Positions 24,867-32,456 of a DNA stretch of 64,000 nt are shown here, piece by piece (position 1 is the stretch's first letter; each line of letters opens with the position of its first letter). The DNA comes from Clostridia bacterium (GTDB lineage: Bacteria > Bacillota > Clostridia > Christensenellales > Aristaeellaceae): contig JAFVXE010000011.1 of NCBI GenBank assembly GCA_017501255.1, positions 1 through 64,000 of the forward strand, written 5' to 3'. Under the pieces are notes generated by a model. It worked only from the letters and a program-made list of their open reading frames with translations, was not told where the DNA came from and ran no database searches. The translations under genes were made by a program, and so were the position numbers.

Positions 24867-25708
24867 CGCATACCTATATGCCGGGCAGTCCTTTTTCTGC
24901 CGTGGCGCTGAGGGATATTACTCTGACCATTGAAGACGGCGAGCTGATCGGCCTTCTGGGACATACCGGCTCCGGCAAAACCACCCTTGTGCAGCATTTG
25001 AACGGTCTCATCAAGCCTACAGAGGGCAAGGTGATCGTTGACGGGCTGGACATTTCCGAAAAAGGCACCAGCCTTCTGGAAGTGCGCCGCAAGGTGGGGC
25101 TGGTGTTCCAGTATCCCGAATACCAGTTATTTGAGGAAACCGTTGCCAAGGATATCGCTTTTGGCCCCAAGAATCTGGGACTCAGCCCGGAGGACATTGA
25201 CCAGCGGGTTCGTACCGCCATGGAAAAAGTGGGCCTTGACTACGAAGAAATCGCCGACCGTTCCCCCTTTGAGCTCAGCGGCGGCCAGATGCGCCGTGTA
25301 GCCATTGCGGGTGTTTTGGCCATGCAGCCCAAAGTGCTGGTGCTGGACGAGCCCACCGCCGGTTTGGATCCTGCCGGTCGGCGCAGCATTCTGGATATGA
25401 TCCGTCAGCTGCACGCCGCCGGTGGACTGACCGTTATCATGGTCAGCCATAGTATGGACGATATTTCCACGCTGGCTACCCGCCTGATCGTTATGAGCAA
25501 GGGCGAGCTGGCCATGACCGGCACGCCCCGGGAGGTTTTCAAAAATCGGGAGCTGCTGGCATCCATCGGACTGGGGGTACCCCAGGCGGCAGAACTGGCA
25601 CATCAGCTGCGGGAAGCCGGTTATGATCTGCCTGATGATCTGTACACTTCCGATGAACTGTACAGCGCCATTTTGAAACTGGCTGGCAAGGAGGCGGGCG
25701 TATGCTGA
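24842..25708 (+). CDS. ecfA2: ECF transporter ATPase EcfA2
   Basis: Second ATPase of the module, 288 residues: LGHTGSGKTTLVQHLNGL, FQYPEYQLFEETVAKDIAFGP, signature LSGGQMRRVAIAG, Walker B VLVLDEPTAGLDPAG and VSHSMDDI. The gene order A1-A2-T with overlaps (25 and 7 bases) is the standard arrangement for a group II ECF module that serves several S components encoded elsewhere. Confidence 0.95.
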   Translation: MPIQIEHLTHTYMPGSPFSAVALRDITLTIEDGELIGLLGHTGSGKTTLVQHLNGLIKPTEGKVIVDGLDISEKGTSLLEVRRKVGLVFQYPEYQLFEETVAKDIAFGPKNLGLSPEDIDQRVRTAMEKVGLDYEEIADRSPFELSGGQMRRVAIAGVLAMQPKVLVLDEPTAGLDPAGRRSILDMIRQLHAAGGLTVIMVSHSMDDISTLATRLIVMSKGELAMTGTPREVFKNRELLASIGLGVPQAAELAHQLREAGYDLPDDLYTSDELYSAILKLAGKEAGVC

Positions 25709-26508
25709 GAGACATCACCCTTGGGCAGTATATGCCAGGGAACACGGTCATCCACCGGCTGGATCCCCGCACCAAGATCCTGCTGACCATTGTTTACATC
25801 GCCATGATCTTCTGCGTATCCAGCCCGGTCTGGTACGTGATTCCGCTAATTTTCGTTGCCGTGTGCGCCAAACTCAGCGGCATTACCTTCAAGCAGCTTA
25901 TCAAAACCATCAAACCCCTGCGTTTCCTCTTGCTGATTACCTTCCTTCTGAATCTGTTCTTCTCCGCAGGAGCAACCGTCCTTTTCCAGTGGGGCTTTAT
26001 CAAGATCACCAAAGAGGGTCTGTTGACGGCCGTTCATTTCAGTATGCGCCTGATCTTCCTGGTGGCTGGTACCTCCATTCTGACCCTGACCACCTCCCCC
26101 ATCGCTTTGTGTGATGGCATCGAAGTGCTGCTGAAACCCCTGAGCAAAATCGGCTTCCCTTCCCATGAGCTGGCCATGATGATGACCATTGCCCTGCGCT
26201 TTATCCCCACGCTGATCGAGGAAGCAGACAAGATTATGAAAGCCCAGATGGCCCGTGGCGCAGATTTTGAAAGCGGCAATCTGTTCAAGCGTGCCAAGGC
26301 CATGGTGCCTTTGCTGGTGCCGTTGTTCGTCAGCGCCTTCCGCCGTGCAGGCGACCTGGCCATGGCCATGGAAGCCCGCTGCTACCACGGCGGCGAGGGC
26401 CGCACCCGCCTCCGGGTGCTGAAATTCGGCATGATCGACCTGTATGCGGCGCTGATCACTGTGGCAGCGCTGGTTTTGACCATTCTGTGCGGGAAGTGGT
26501 TCCCATGA
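25702..26508 (+). CDS. ecfT: ECF transporter transmembrane component EcfT
   Basis: Membrane scaffold of the shared ECF module. The 268-residue protein starts with MLRDITLGQYMPGNTVIHRLDPRTK-type family sequence and has about five to six membrane segments. It carries the two coupling motifs, AQMARGADFESG near residue 190 and AMEARCYHGGEGR near residue 225. Unlike the EcfT at the window start, both motifs here are canonical. The stop overlaps the truA start (ATGA). Confidence 0.95.
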   Translation: MLRDITLGQYMPGNTVIHRLDPRTKILLTIVYIAMIFCVSSPVWYVIPLIFVAVCAKLSGITFKQLIKTIKPLRFLLLITFLLNLFFSAGATVLFQWGFIKITKEGLLTAVHFSMRLIFLVAGTSILTLTTSPIALCDGIEVLLKPLSKIGFPSHELAMMMTIALRFIPTLIEEADKIMKAQMARGADFESGNLFKRAKAMVPLLVPLFVSAFRRAGDLAMAMEARCYHGGEGRTRLRVLKFGMIDLYAALITVAALVLTILCGKWFP

Positions 26509-27326
26509 GTGAACTGCCTCCCATCATCAAGCCGGAACCCATTCCCGGTACCCATCGGGTACTGATCCGGGTCAGCTACGACGGCACCAACTATGCGGGC
26601 TGGCAGCGGCAGCAGAATGCGCTGGCAGTGCAACAGGTGCTGGAGGAAGCGCTGCGAAAACTGACCGGCGAAAACATTGTGGTCACCGGTTCCAGCCGAA
26701 CCGACGCAGGGGTGCACGCTTTGGGCCAGTGCGTTCATTTTGATACCACCAGCCGCATCCCGGCGGACAAGTACCCCTTTGCCCTCAACACCTGTCTGCC
26801 CGCCGATATCCGGGTACTGACAGGTATGGATATTGATTCCACCTTCCATGCACGGTTTGATGCCAAGGGCAAGCGCTACACCTACCGCATTCACAATGCC
26901 CCCCACGCCAGCGCCCTGTACCGGAACATGACAGCTCATGTGCCCCAGAAGCTTGATTTCGATCGAATGCAGCGCAGCCTGCCCTGCCTGCTGGGCACCC
27001 ATGATTTCTGCGCATTTCAGGCATCCGGCGGCACTGCCAAAACCACCATCCGTACGCTGGAAGCGGTGGACTTAACCTGCGAAGGAGAACTCTTTACCCT
27101 GCAGGTGCGTGGTAATGCTTTTCTGTACAACATGGTGCGCATTATCGCCGGCACGCTGATGGACATCGGCATGGGACGCATCCCGGAGGATGCCTTCCAG
27201 CGTGCACTGGATACCGGCGACCGCCTGGCACTGGGCATCACCGCTCCGGCCAGCGGTCTGGAACTAACCCAGGTATTCTACCACCCCCCCGCCATTGGAC
27301 AATCCCTTTTTGGCATGGTAGAATAA
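26505..27326 (+). CDS. truA: tRNA pseudouridine(38-40) synthase
   Basis: Isomerises uridines 38-40 in the tRNA anticodon arm. The 273-residue protein has RVSYDGTNYAGWQRQ, the catalytic aspartate in SSRTDAGVHALGQ, FHARFDAKGKRYTYRI, and NAFLYNMVRIIAGTL near the C-terminus. The start is taken at 26505, overlapping the ecfT stop by four bases; truA behind ecfT is a widespread Firmicutes arrangement. An upstream in-frame start (26487) would lie within ecfT. Confidence 0.95.
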   Translation: MSELPPIIKPEPIPGTHRVLIRVSYDGTNYAGWQRQQNALAVQQVLEEALRKLTGENIVVTGSSRTDAGVHALGQCVHFDTTSRIPADKYPFALNTCLPADIRVLTGMDIDSTFHARFDAKGKRYTYRIHNAPHASALYRNMTAHVPQKLDFDRMQRSLPCLLGTHDFCAFQASGGTAKTTIRTLEAVDLTCEGELFTLQVRGNAFLYNMVRIIAGTLMDIGMGRIPEDAFQRALDTGDRLALGITAPASGLELTQVFYHPPAIGQSLFGMVE

Positions 27327-27379
27327 GGCAACCCGTTACGAATGGATAAACAACCGACCCACAAAAGGAGTGTACGGAT

Positions 27380-27985
27380 ATGTTGATTATCGGAATCTGC
27401 GGCGCCAGCGGCAGCGGCAAAAGCACCCTGGCGGAAGAACTGTGCAAAGCCATCGGCGAAGGCTGCACAGTCATCAACCACGACAGCTACTATCGCAACC
27501 ATCCGCACCTTTCCTTTGAAGAGCGTTGCCTGCTCAACTATGATGAGCCGGATATCTTCGACCACGACCTGTTTCTGGAAGATATGAAACTGCTTTTGGA
27601 TGGCAAGCCTATCACCAAGAAGCAGTACGACTACGCCAACCATTGCCGTGCGGATTCCGACGAATTGATTTATCCCAGCAAGGTGCTGATTGTGGAAGGC
27701 ATCCATGTTTTCTACGACGAGCGTCTTTGCGAGCTGATGTTCCTGAAGCTGTACATGAGCGTGGAGCCGGATGTGTGCCTGCTGCGCCGTATCGCCCGGG
27801 ATATCAACGAACGGGGCCGGAATATCGACAGTATCTCCATGCAATACCTGACCACGGTGAAACCCATGTTTGATAAGCACATTCGCAACTATATCGAGCT
27901 GGCGGATGTCATTGTTGCCCACGGCGGTCGGAACGCCCGCATTGTGAGCATTCTGGCTGGATATGTGCGCCACGAACTGGCGTAA
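27380..27985 (+). CDS. udk: Uridine kinase
   Basis: Phosphorylates uridine (and usually cytidine) in pyrimidine salvage. The 201-residue protein has a P-loop GICGASGSGKSTLAEE, NHDSYYRNH, the LLNYDEPDIFDHDLF stretch that binds substrate, IYPSKVLIVEGIHVFYDERL and LLRRIARDINERGRNIDS. The last gene of the operon; AAAGGAG precedes its start and a strong terminator follows. Confidence 0.92.
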   Translation: MLIIGICGASGSGKSTLAEELCKAIGEGCTVINHDSYYRNHPHLSFEERCLLNYDEPDIFDHDLFLEDMKLLLDGKPITKKQYDYANHCRADSDELIYPSKVLIVEGIHVFYDERLCELMFLKLYMSVEPDVCLLRRIARDINERGRNIDSISMQYLTTVKPMFDKHIRNYIELADVIVAHGGRNARIVSILAGYVRHELA

Positions 27986-28032
27986 ATGCTTGATAAAGAA
28001 CAAAAGGCGATGTCTCGCCCCAAAAACGCTTG

Positions 28033-28072
28033 AAACCCCTCATGGCTGCATTGGGCAACCATGAGGGGTTTT
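28033..28072. terminator. Bidirectional terminator between udk and glmM
   Basis: A perfect 13-bp stem, AAACCCCTCATGG (28033-28045) with CCATGAGGGGTTT (28059-28071), and a T run on the plus side. It separates convergent genes. Confidence 0.9.
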
Positions 28073-28092
28073 CCTATTCCTTCTGTTCTGTG

Positions 28093-29442
28093 TTATTCCA
28101 CAATATGACCCTTGGCACGGATCACATCGATGACGGAATCCACATACTTCTGGCAAATCTCATTGCTCTCGGCTTCCACCATCACTCGGATGACGGGCTC
28201 GGTGCCGCTTTCACGCACCAGAATGCGGCCGGAATCACCCAGTTCGTTGGCAACCTTGGCAACGGCAGCCTGCACATCGGGATCATTCTGAGCAGCGGGC
28301 TTGCTGGTAACGCGTACATTCTTGAGCACCTGCGGATAGAACACCACGGGAGCCGCCAGCTCGCTCATGGGCTTCTGCTTGGCCAGCAGCACTTCCATCA
28401 TCTTCAGACTGGTCAGGATACCGTCGCCAGTGGTGGCATACTTGGAGAAGATGATATGGCCGGACTGCTCACCGCCGATGCGATGGCCGTTGGCAACCAT
28501 GTTTTCATACACATACTTGTCGCCCACGGCGGTCTTTTCGTATTCGATACCAACCTTATCCAGTGCCTTGTACAGGCCGAAGTTGGACATGATGGTGGTA
28601 ACGATCTTGTTGTTGAGCAGCTTGCCGCGTTCCTTCATGTACAGACCGTAGATGTAGAGGATATGGTCGCCGGAGATCTCGTTGCCCTTTTCGTCCACGC
28701 ACAGGCAGCGGTCTGCGTCGCCGTCGTAGGCAAAGCCCACATCCAGCTTGTTGTCCACCACAAACTTCTGCAGATGTTCGATGTGGGTGCTGCCGCAGTC
28801 GGTGTTGATGTTGTAGCCGTCGGGAGCATCGTTGATCACATACACCTTGGCGCCCAGCGCTTCAAACACGCCCTTGGCAATCTGCCAGGCAGCGCCGTTG
28901 GCAACGTCCATACCCACCTTGATGCCCTTGAAGCTGTACTTGGACATGGAGATCAGGTAGCCGATATAGCGGTTGCGGCCTGCGGCAAAGTCCACGGTGC
29001 GGCCGATATCGTTGCGCTCAGCGATGGGGATCTCGATCTTGCCATCGATAAAGTCTTCCACCTTCAGGATGGTTTCCTCATCCATCTTCTCGCCATTGCC
29101 GTTGAGCAGCTTGATGCCGTTATCGTAGTAGGGATTGTGGGAAGCAGAGATCATGATGCCGCAGTCGAAATCATCCACCCGGGTGATGTAAGCCACGGAA
29201 GGGGTGGTGGTGACGTGCATGATGTAAGCATCCGCACCGGAAGCCATCAGGCCGGTGCAAAGCGCATACTCGAACATATAGGAGCTGCGGCGGGTGTCCT
29301 TACCGATGACGATCTTGGCTTTCTTGCCCTGATTGGCGCCGTAGTACCAGCCCAGAAAGCGGCCGATTTTCACAGCGTGTTCAAAAGACAGATCCTTATT
29401 GGCCTCACCGCGGAAACCGTCGGTACCAAAATACTTACCCAT
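28093..29442 (-). CDS. glmM: Phosphoglucosamine mutase
   Basis: Converts glucosamine 6-phosphate to glucosamine 1-phosphate on the way to UDP-GlcNAc. The 449-residue alpha-D-phosphohexomutase has the opening KYFGTDGFRGEANKDLS, the phosphoserine loop GIMISASHNPYYDNGIK near residue 100, the metal loop AYDGDADRCLCVD near residue 240, sugar-binding GGEQSGHI, and phosphate-binding ILVRESGTEPVIRVM. The FGTDGxRG start and the next gene favour glucosamine over glucose or mannose as substrate. It is third in the nagB operon, 1 base after the acetyltransferase-like gene. Confidence 0.93.
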   Translation of the reverse strand: MGKYFGTDGFRGEANKDLSFEHAVKIGRFLGWYYGANQGKKAKIVIGKDTRRSSYMFEYALCTGLMASGADAYIMHVTTTPSVAYITRVDDFDCGIMISASHNPYYDNGIKLLNGNGEKMDEETILKVEDFIDGKIEIPIAERNDIGRTVDFAAGRNRYIGYLISMSKYSFKGIKVGMDVANGAAWQIAKGVFEALGAKVYVINDAPDGYNINTDCGSTHIEHLQKFVVDNKLDVGFAYDGDADRCLCVDEKGNEISGDHILYIYGLYMKERGKLLNNKIVTTIMSNFGLYKALDKVGIEYEKTAVGDKYVYENMVANGHRIGGEQSGHIIFSKYATTGDGILTSLKMMEVLLAKQKPMSELAAPVVFYPQVLKNVRVTSKPAAQNDPDVQAAVAKVANELGDSGRILVRESGTEPVIRVMVEAESNEICQKYVDSVIDVIRAKGHIVE

Positions 29443-29443
29443 G

Positions 29444-30106
29444 TTACCGTTCCTCCTTGTGAATGACTTCGCCGTTGTTCTTCCAGATGGAGTTGGCCGG
29501 GACCACGCCTCTGACGCAGGAGGTGGGATACACGTTGGAGTGGCAGCCCACCACAGTACCCGGATTCAAAACGGCATTGCAGCCCACTTCCACATAATTA
29601 CCCAGCATTGCGCCGAACTTCTTCACACCGGTTTCGATCTTTTCAGTGCCGTTGTGCACAACCACCAGTTTCTTGTCGGACTTGACATTGCTGGTAATGC
29701 TGCCTGCACCCATGTGGCTGTAGTAGCCCAGAATGGAGTCGCCCACGTAGTTGTAATGGGGCGTCTGCACATGGTCAAACAGGATCACATTCTTCAGTTC
29801 CACGGAGTTGCCCACCACGCAGTCCGCACCAACCAGCGCAGAGCCACGAATGAAAGCGCAGTGACGAACTTCGGTGTTGGGACCGATAATGCACGGAGCA
29901 CCCAGATAAGCGGTGGGAGCCACCTGAGCCGTCTTATGCACCCAGACGTGCTCCGCCATTTCCTCGTATTCCTCGCCCAGCGTGGGGCCAAGGGCAAGGA
30001 TCATGTCCTTGATGCCCTTGAGGGCTTCCCAGGGATAGGTGAACTGGCGAAGATAATCTGCCGCCAGGGTGTGCTCCAGATCATACAGATCGGCGATGGT
30101 ATACAT
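29444..30106 (-). CDS. GlmU C-terminal-like hexapeptide acetyltransferase, likely for glucosamine 1-phosphate
   Basis: A 220-residue left-handed beta-helix protein. After an alpha-helical N-terminus of about 55 residues it has hexapeptide repeats. Residues 102-145 line up with the acetyltransferase site of GlmU: VELKN carries a lysine (105) and TPHYNYVGDSILG a histidine (117) at the positions of the catalytic Lys and His. GAGSITSNVKSDKK corresponds to GlmU GAGTITCNYDG. The uridylyltransferase half of GlmU is absent. It should acetylate GlcN1P to GlcNAc1P. It is coupled to nagB (TAATG) and followed by glmM. Databases often label this family a UDP-GlcNAc pyrophosphorylase, which I think is misleading. 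Confidence 0.8.
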   Translation of the reverse strand: MYTIADLYDLEHTLAADYLRQFTYPWEALKGIKDMILALGPTLGEEYEEMAEHVWVHKTAQVAPTAYLGAPCIIGPNTEVRHCAFIRGSALVGADCVVGNSVELKNVILFDHVQTPHYNYVGDSILGYYSHMGAGSITSNVKSDKKLVVVHNGTEKIETGVKKFGAMLGNYVEVGCNAVLNPGTVVGCHSNVYPTSCVRGVVPANSIWKNNGEVIHKEER

Positions 30107-30897
30107 TACAGACGTTCCCCTCTCTCAATATCCAGGAAATACTTATAGGTATCCACGATCAGCTCGCCGCAGGCAGCTTCATCGCAGGCGATAATGGCGC
30201 CGTTGTGATTCTGCAGGGCAGAGCAGGTCCACTTGGAGCTGACAGCGCCTTCCACAGTGGCAGCCAGCGCACGGGCCTTGTTGTGACCATTGATCAGAAT
30301 GAGCACTTCCTTGGAATCAGTCACCGTGCCAACGCCAACGGACAGAGCCTGAGAAGGCACCTTTTCGGGATCGTTGCCAAAGAAGCGGGAGTTGACAATG
30401 CGGGTATCGCTGGTCAGGTTGCGCACGCCGGTGCGGGAGGTGAGGCTGGTGAAAGGCTCGTTAAAGGCAATGTGGCCATCCACGCCGATGCCGCCCATGA
30501 ACAGGTCGATGCCGCCGTAGGAAGCGATCTTCTCTTCGTAACGGGAGCACTCACCTTCAGGATCATCGGTCATGCCATTGAGAATATTGATGTTCTCAGG
30601 CTTCATGTCCACCAGATGATTGAAGAAGTTGTCGTGCATGAAGTACCAGTAGCTCTGGTCATGCTCGTGGGGCAGGCCAAGGTACTCATCCATGTTAAAG
30701 GTAACCACATTGGCAAAGGACAATTCGCCAGCCTGATTCATCCGGGCCAGTTCCTTGTAGACGCCGATGGGCGAAGAACCGGTGGGAAGGCCCAGAATGA
30801 AGGGGCGATCCTCCTTGTGGTTCTTGATCTTGGCGGCAATGTAATTGGCTGCCCAAAGGCACATTTTTTCGTAGTTGTCCTGAATAACGACTCTCAT
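30106..30897 (-). CDS. nagB: Glucosamine-6-phosphate deaminase/isomerase, probably working in the aminating direction
   Basis: Interconverts GlcN6P with fructose 6-phosphate plus ammonia. The 263-residue protein has FILGLPTGSSPIGVYKEL, TFNMDEYLGLP with the base Asp, FMGGIGVDGHIAFNEPF with catalytic residues including the ring-opening His, and ALSVGVGTVTDSKEV. Normally catabolic, but here it is first in an operon with the two next enzymes of GlcNAc-1-phosphate synthesis and stands behind a glmS ribozyme that destroys the message when GlcN6P is high. That logic fits a synthetic role in place of GlmS. GGAGG precedes ATG at 30897. Confidence 0.93.
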   Translation of the reverse strand: MRVVIQDNYEKMCLWAANYIAAKIKNHKEDRPFILGLPTGSSPIGVYKELARMNQAGELSFANVVTFNMDEYLGLPHEHDQSYWYFMHDNFFNHLVDMKPENINILNGMTDDPEGECSRYEEKIASYGGIDLFMGGIGVDGHIAFNEPFTSLTSRTGVRNLTSDTRIVNSRFFGNDPEKVPSQALSVGVGTVTDSKEVLILINGHNKARALAATVEGAVSSKWTCSALQNHNGAIIACDEAACGELIVDTYKYFLDIERGERL

Positions 30898-31009
30898 TGG
30901 TGTTATCCTCCTTTAATTCTGTTGGATTTCTGAATATCCATGGGATATTGCCCCGGCGACCAGCCAAGGCACCCGTCATTTTTTCTTTGGTGGCGAGAGA
31001 CCCTCTGTT

Positions 31010-31177
31010 ACGGTTTTGATTCCGCTTTTTGTTTTCTCTCTGACGACGCACCTTGCATCCGGCTTATTGAAACACAATCAAAACGCAGTGCTTTCACAAA
31101 CCAATGCTTTCGCCGTGGCAGCATCCGCCGAATCTTTCGATAACTGCCATCCTCGTCACCCTTCCGGGCCCGGCGCT
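31010..31177 (-). ncRNA. glmS-type self-cleaving ribozyme upstream of nagB
   Basis: On the minus strand the conserved core of the glucosamine-6-phosphate ribozyme is present in order. AGCGCC begins at 31177, with the cleavage point between A31177 and G31176. Then come a short P1 hairpin with a GGAA loop, GACGAGG (31157-31151), GGCAG, TTATCGAAAGATTCGGCGG (about 31143-31125) and the closing ATGCTGCC. The last block is nearly identical to that of the Bacillus subtilis ribozyme. The 3' boundary (P3/P4 domain) is approximate. About 110 further bases separate it from nagB. In known cases GlcN6P binds as cofactor and triggers cleavage and mRNA decay. Confidence 0.92.
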
Positions 31178-31220
31178 ATAGCAACGCAGCCTGCCTCCGG
31201 TTGCCGCATTGCCATTTCAC

Positions 31221-31249
31221 ATTATCTGAAACGCTGTAAAGCGGTTCAA
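31221..31249 (-). promoter_or_regulatory. Promoter of the ribozyme-nagB operon
   Basis: TTGAAC (31244-31249), 17 bases, GATAAT (31221-31226) on the minus strand. It places the transcript start about 35-40 bases before the ribozyme cleavage site. Confidence 0.65.
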
Positions 31250-31267
31250 ATCAAAGCAAATGATGAA

Positions 31268-32434
31268 TCAGAACTTTCTCCAGACCATTTTGTTGACCAC
31301 GCCAACATAGCTCTGGATGATCTTAACCACCTTATCGGATACATTTTCATCCACATAATCCGGCACTGGGATGGCACCGCCGTCCGGCTCGTTACGAACC
31401 ATCTCCACAGCGGTATCCACAGCCTGCAAAAGACCGATGGTATCGATACCAGACAGGATAAAGCAGGCTTTATCCAATGCTTCCGGGCGTTCGGTGGAAG
31501 TGCGGATGCACACTGCCGGGAAGGGATGCCCCACAGAGGTAAAGAAGCTGCTTTCCTCCGGCAGGGTACCGCTATCCGAAACCACACAGAAAGCGTTCAT
31601 CTGCAAGCAGTTGTAATCATGGAACCCCAGCGGTTCATGCTGAATCACCCGGGAATCCAGCTGGAATCCGGTGGCTTCCAGACGCTTTTTGCTTCTGGGG
31701 TGGCAGGAATACAGAATCGGCATATCGTACTTCTCAGCCATCCGGTTGATCGCCGTAAACAGGCTGATGAAGTTCTTTTCCGTGTCGATATTCTCTTCCC
31801 GATGAGCAGACAGAAGAATGTACTTGCCTTTTTCCAGTCCCAGACGGGCATGGATATCGGAAGCCTCGATTTTGCTCAGGTTCATATGCAGTACTTCCGC
31901 CATAGGCGAACCCGTCACATAGGTGCGCTCCTTGGGCAAGCCGCAATCGGCCAGATACCTGCGTGCGTGTTCAGAATATGCCAGATTCACGTCGGAAATG
32001 ATGTCCACAATACGGCGGTTGGTTTCCTCCGGCAGACATTCATCCTTGCAGCGGTTACCAGCCTCCATATGGAAAATCGGAATATGCAGACGCTTGGCAC
32101 CGATCACAGACAGGCAGGAGTTGGTATCGCCCAGCACCAGCACCGCATCGGGGGCAAGCTCCACCATCAGCTCATAGGATCTGGCGATGATGTTGCCCAT
32201 GGTCTGGCCCAGATTATCGCCGACAGCATTCATATACACTTCCGGATCTTCCAGTTCCAGGTCGTGAAAGAAAACGCCGTTCAGATTATAGTCATAGTTC
32301 TGACCGGTATGGGCAAGAATGGTATCAAAGTATTTCCGGCATTTCTTGATGACCGCTGCCAATCGGATGATCTCCGGGCGGGTACCCACGATAATCAGCA
32401 GCTTCAGTTTGCCGTTATTCTTCCATGCAGCCAT
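31268..32434 (-). CDS. capG: UDP-N-acetylglucosamine 2-epimerase family, CapG/FnlC/WbjD type
   Basis: Likely the last enzyme of UDP-N-acetyl-L-fucosamine synthesis: C2 epimerisation of the 6-deoxy-talose intermediate. The 388-residue protein has the epimerase fold with LLIIVGTRPEIIRLA, LVLGDTNSCLS, FHMEAGNRCKDECLPEETNRRIVD, ISDVNLAYSEHARRYL and SDSGTLPEESSF. The MEAGNRC and YSEHARRYL wording is that of the CapG group rather than WecB/MnaA. The start at 32434 has GGAG 8 bases before it; the longer frame would overlap capF. It follows capF by 22 bases. Plain UDP-GlcNAc 2-epimerase remains possible. Confidence 0.85.
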   Translation of the reverse strand: MAAWKNNGKLKLLIIVGTRPEIIRLAAVIKKCRKYFDTILAHTGQNYDYNLNGVFFHDLELEDPEVYMNAVGDNLGQTMGNIIARSYELMVELAPDAVLVLGDTNSCLSVIGAKRLHIPIFHMEAGNRCKDECLPEETNRRIVDIISDVNLAYSEHARRYLADCGLPKERTYVTGSPMAEVLHMNLSKIEASDIHARLGLEKGKYILLSAHREENIDTEKNFISLFTAINRMAEKYDMPILYSCHPRSKKRLEATGFQLDSRVIQHEPLGFHDYNCLQMNAFCVVSDSGTLPEESSFFTSVGHPFPAVCIRTSTERPEALDKACFILSGIDTIGLLQAVDTAVEMVRNEPDGGAIPVPDYVDENVSDKVVKIIQSYVGVVNKMVWRKF

Positions 32435-32456
32435 TTCACAAACTCCTTCAAAGCAT

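Noticed and set aside
28093..31177. Catabolic amino-sugar operon
   Set aside because: glmM and a GlmU-C-like acetyltransferase are biosynthetic, no nagA or sugar transporter is present, and a GlcN6P-activated ribozyme would shut off a catabolic enzyme when it is needed.
31268..32434. Housekeeping UDP-GlcNAc 2-epimerase (MnaA) for teichoic acid linkage
   Set aside because: Wording of the MEAGNRC and YSEHARRYL motifs and the neighbour capF fit CapG better, though not with full certainty.
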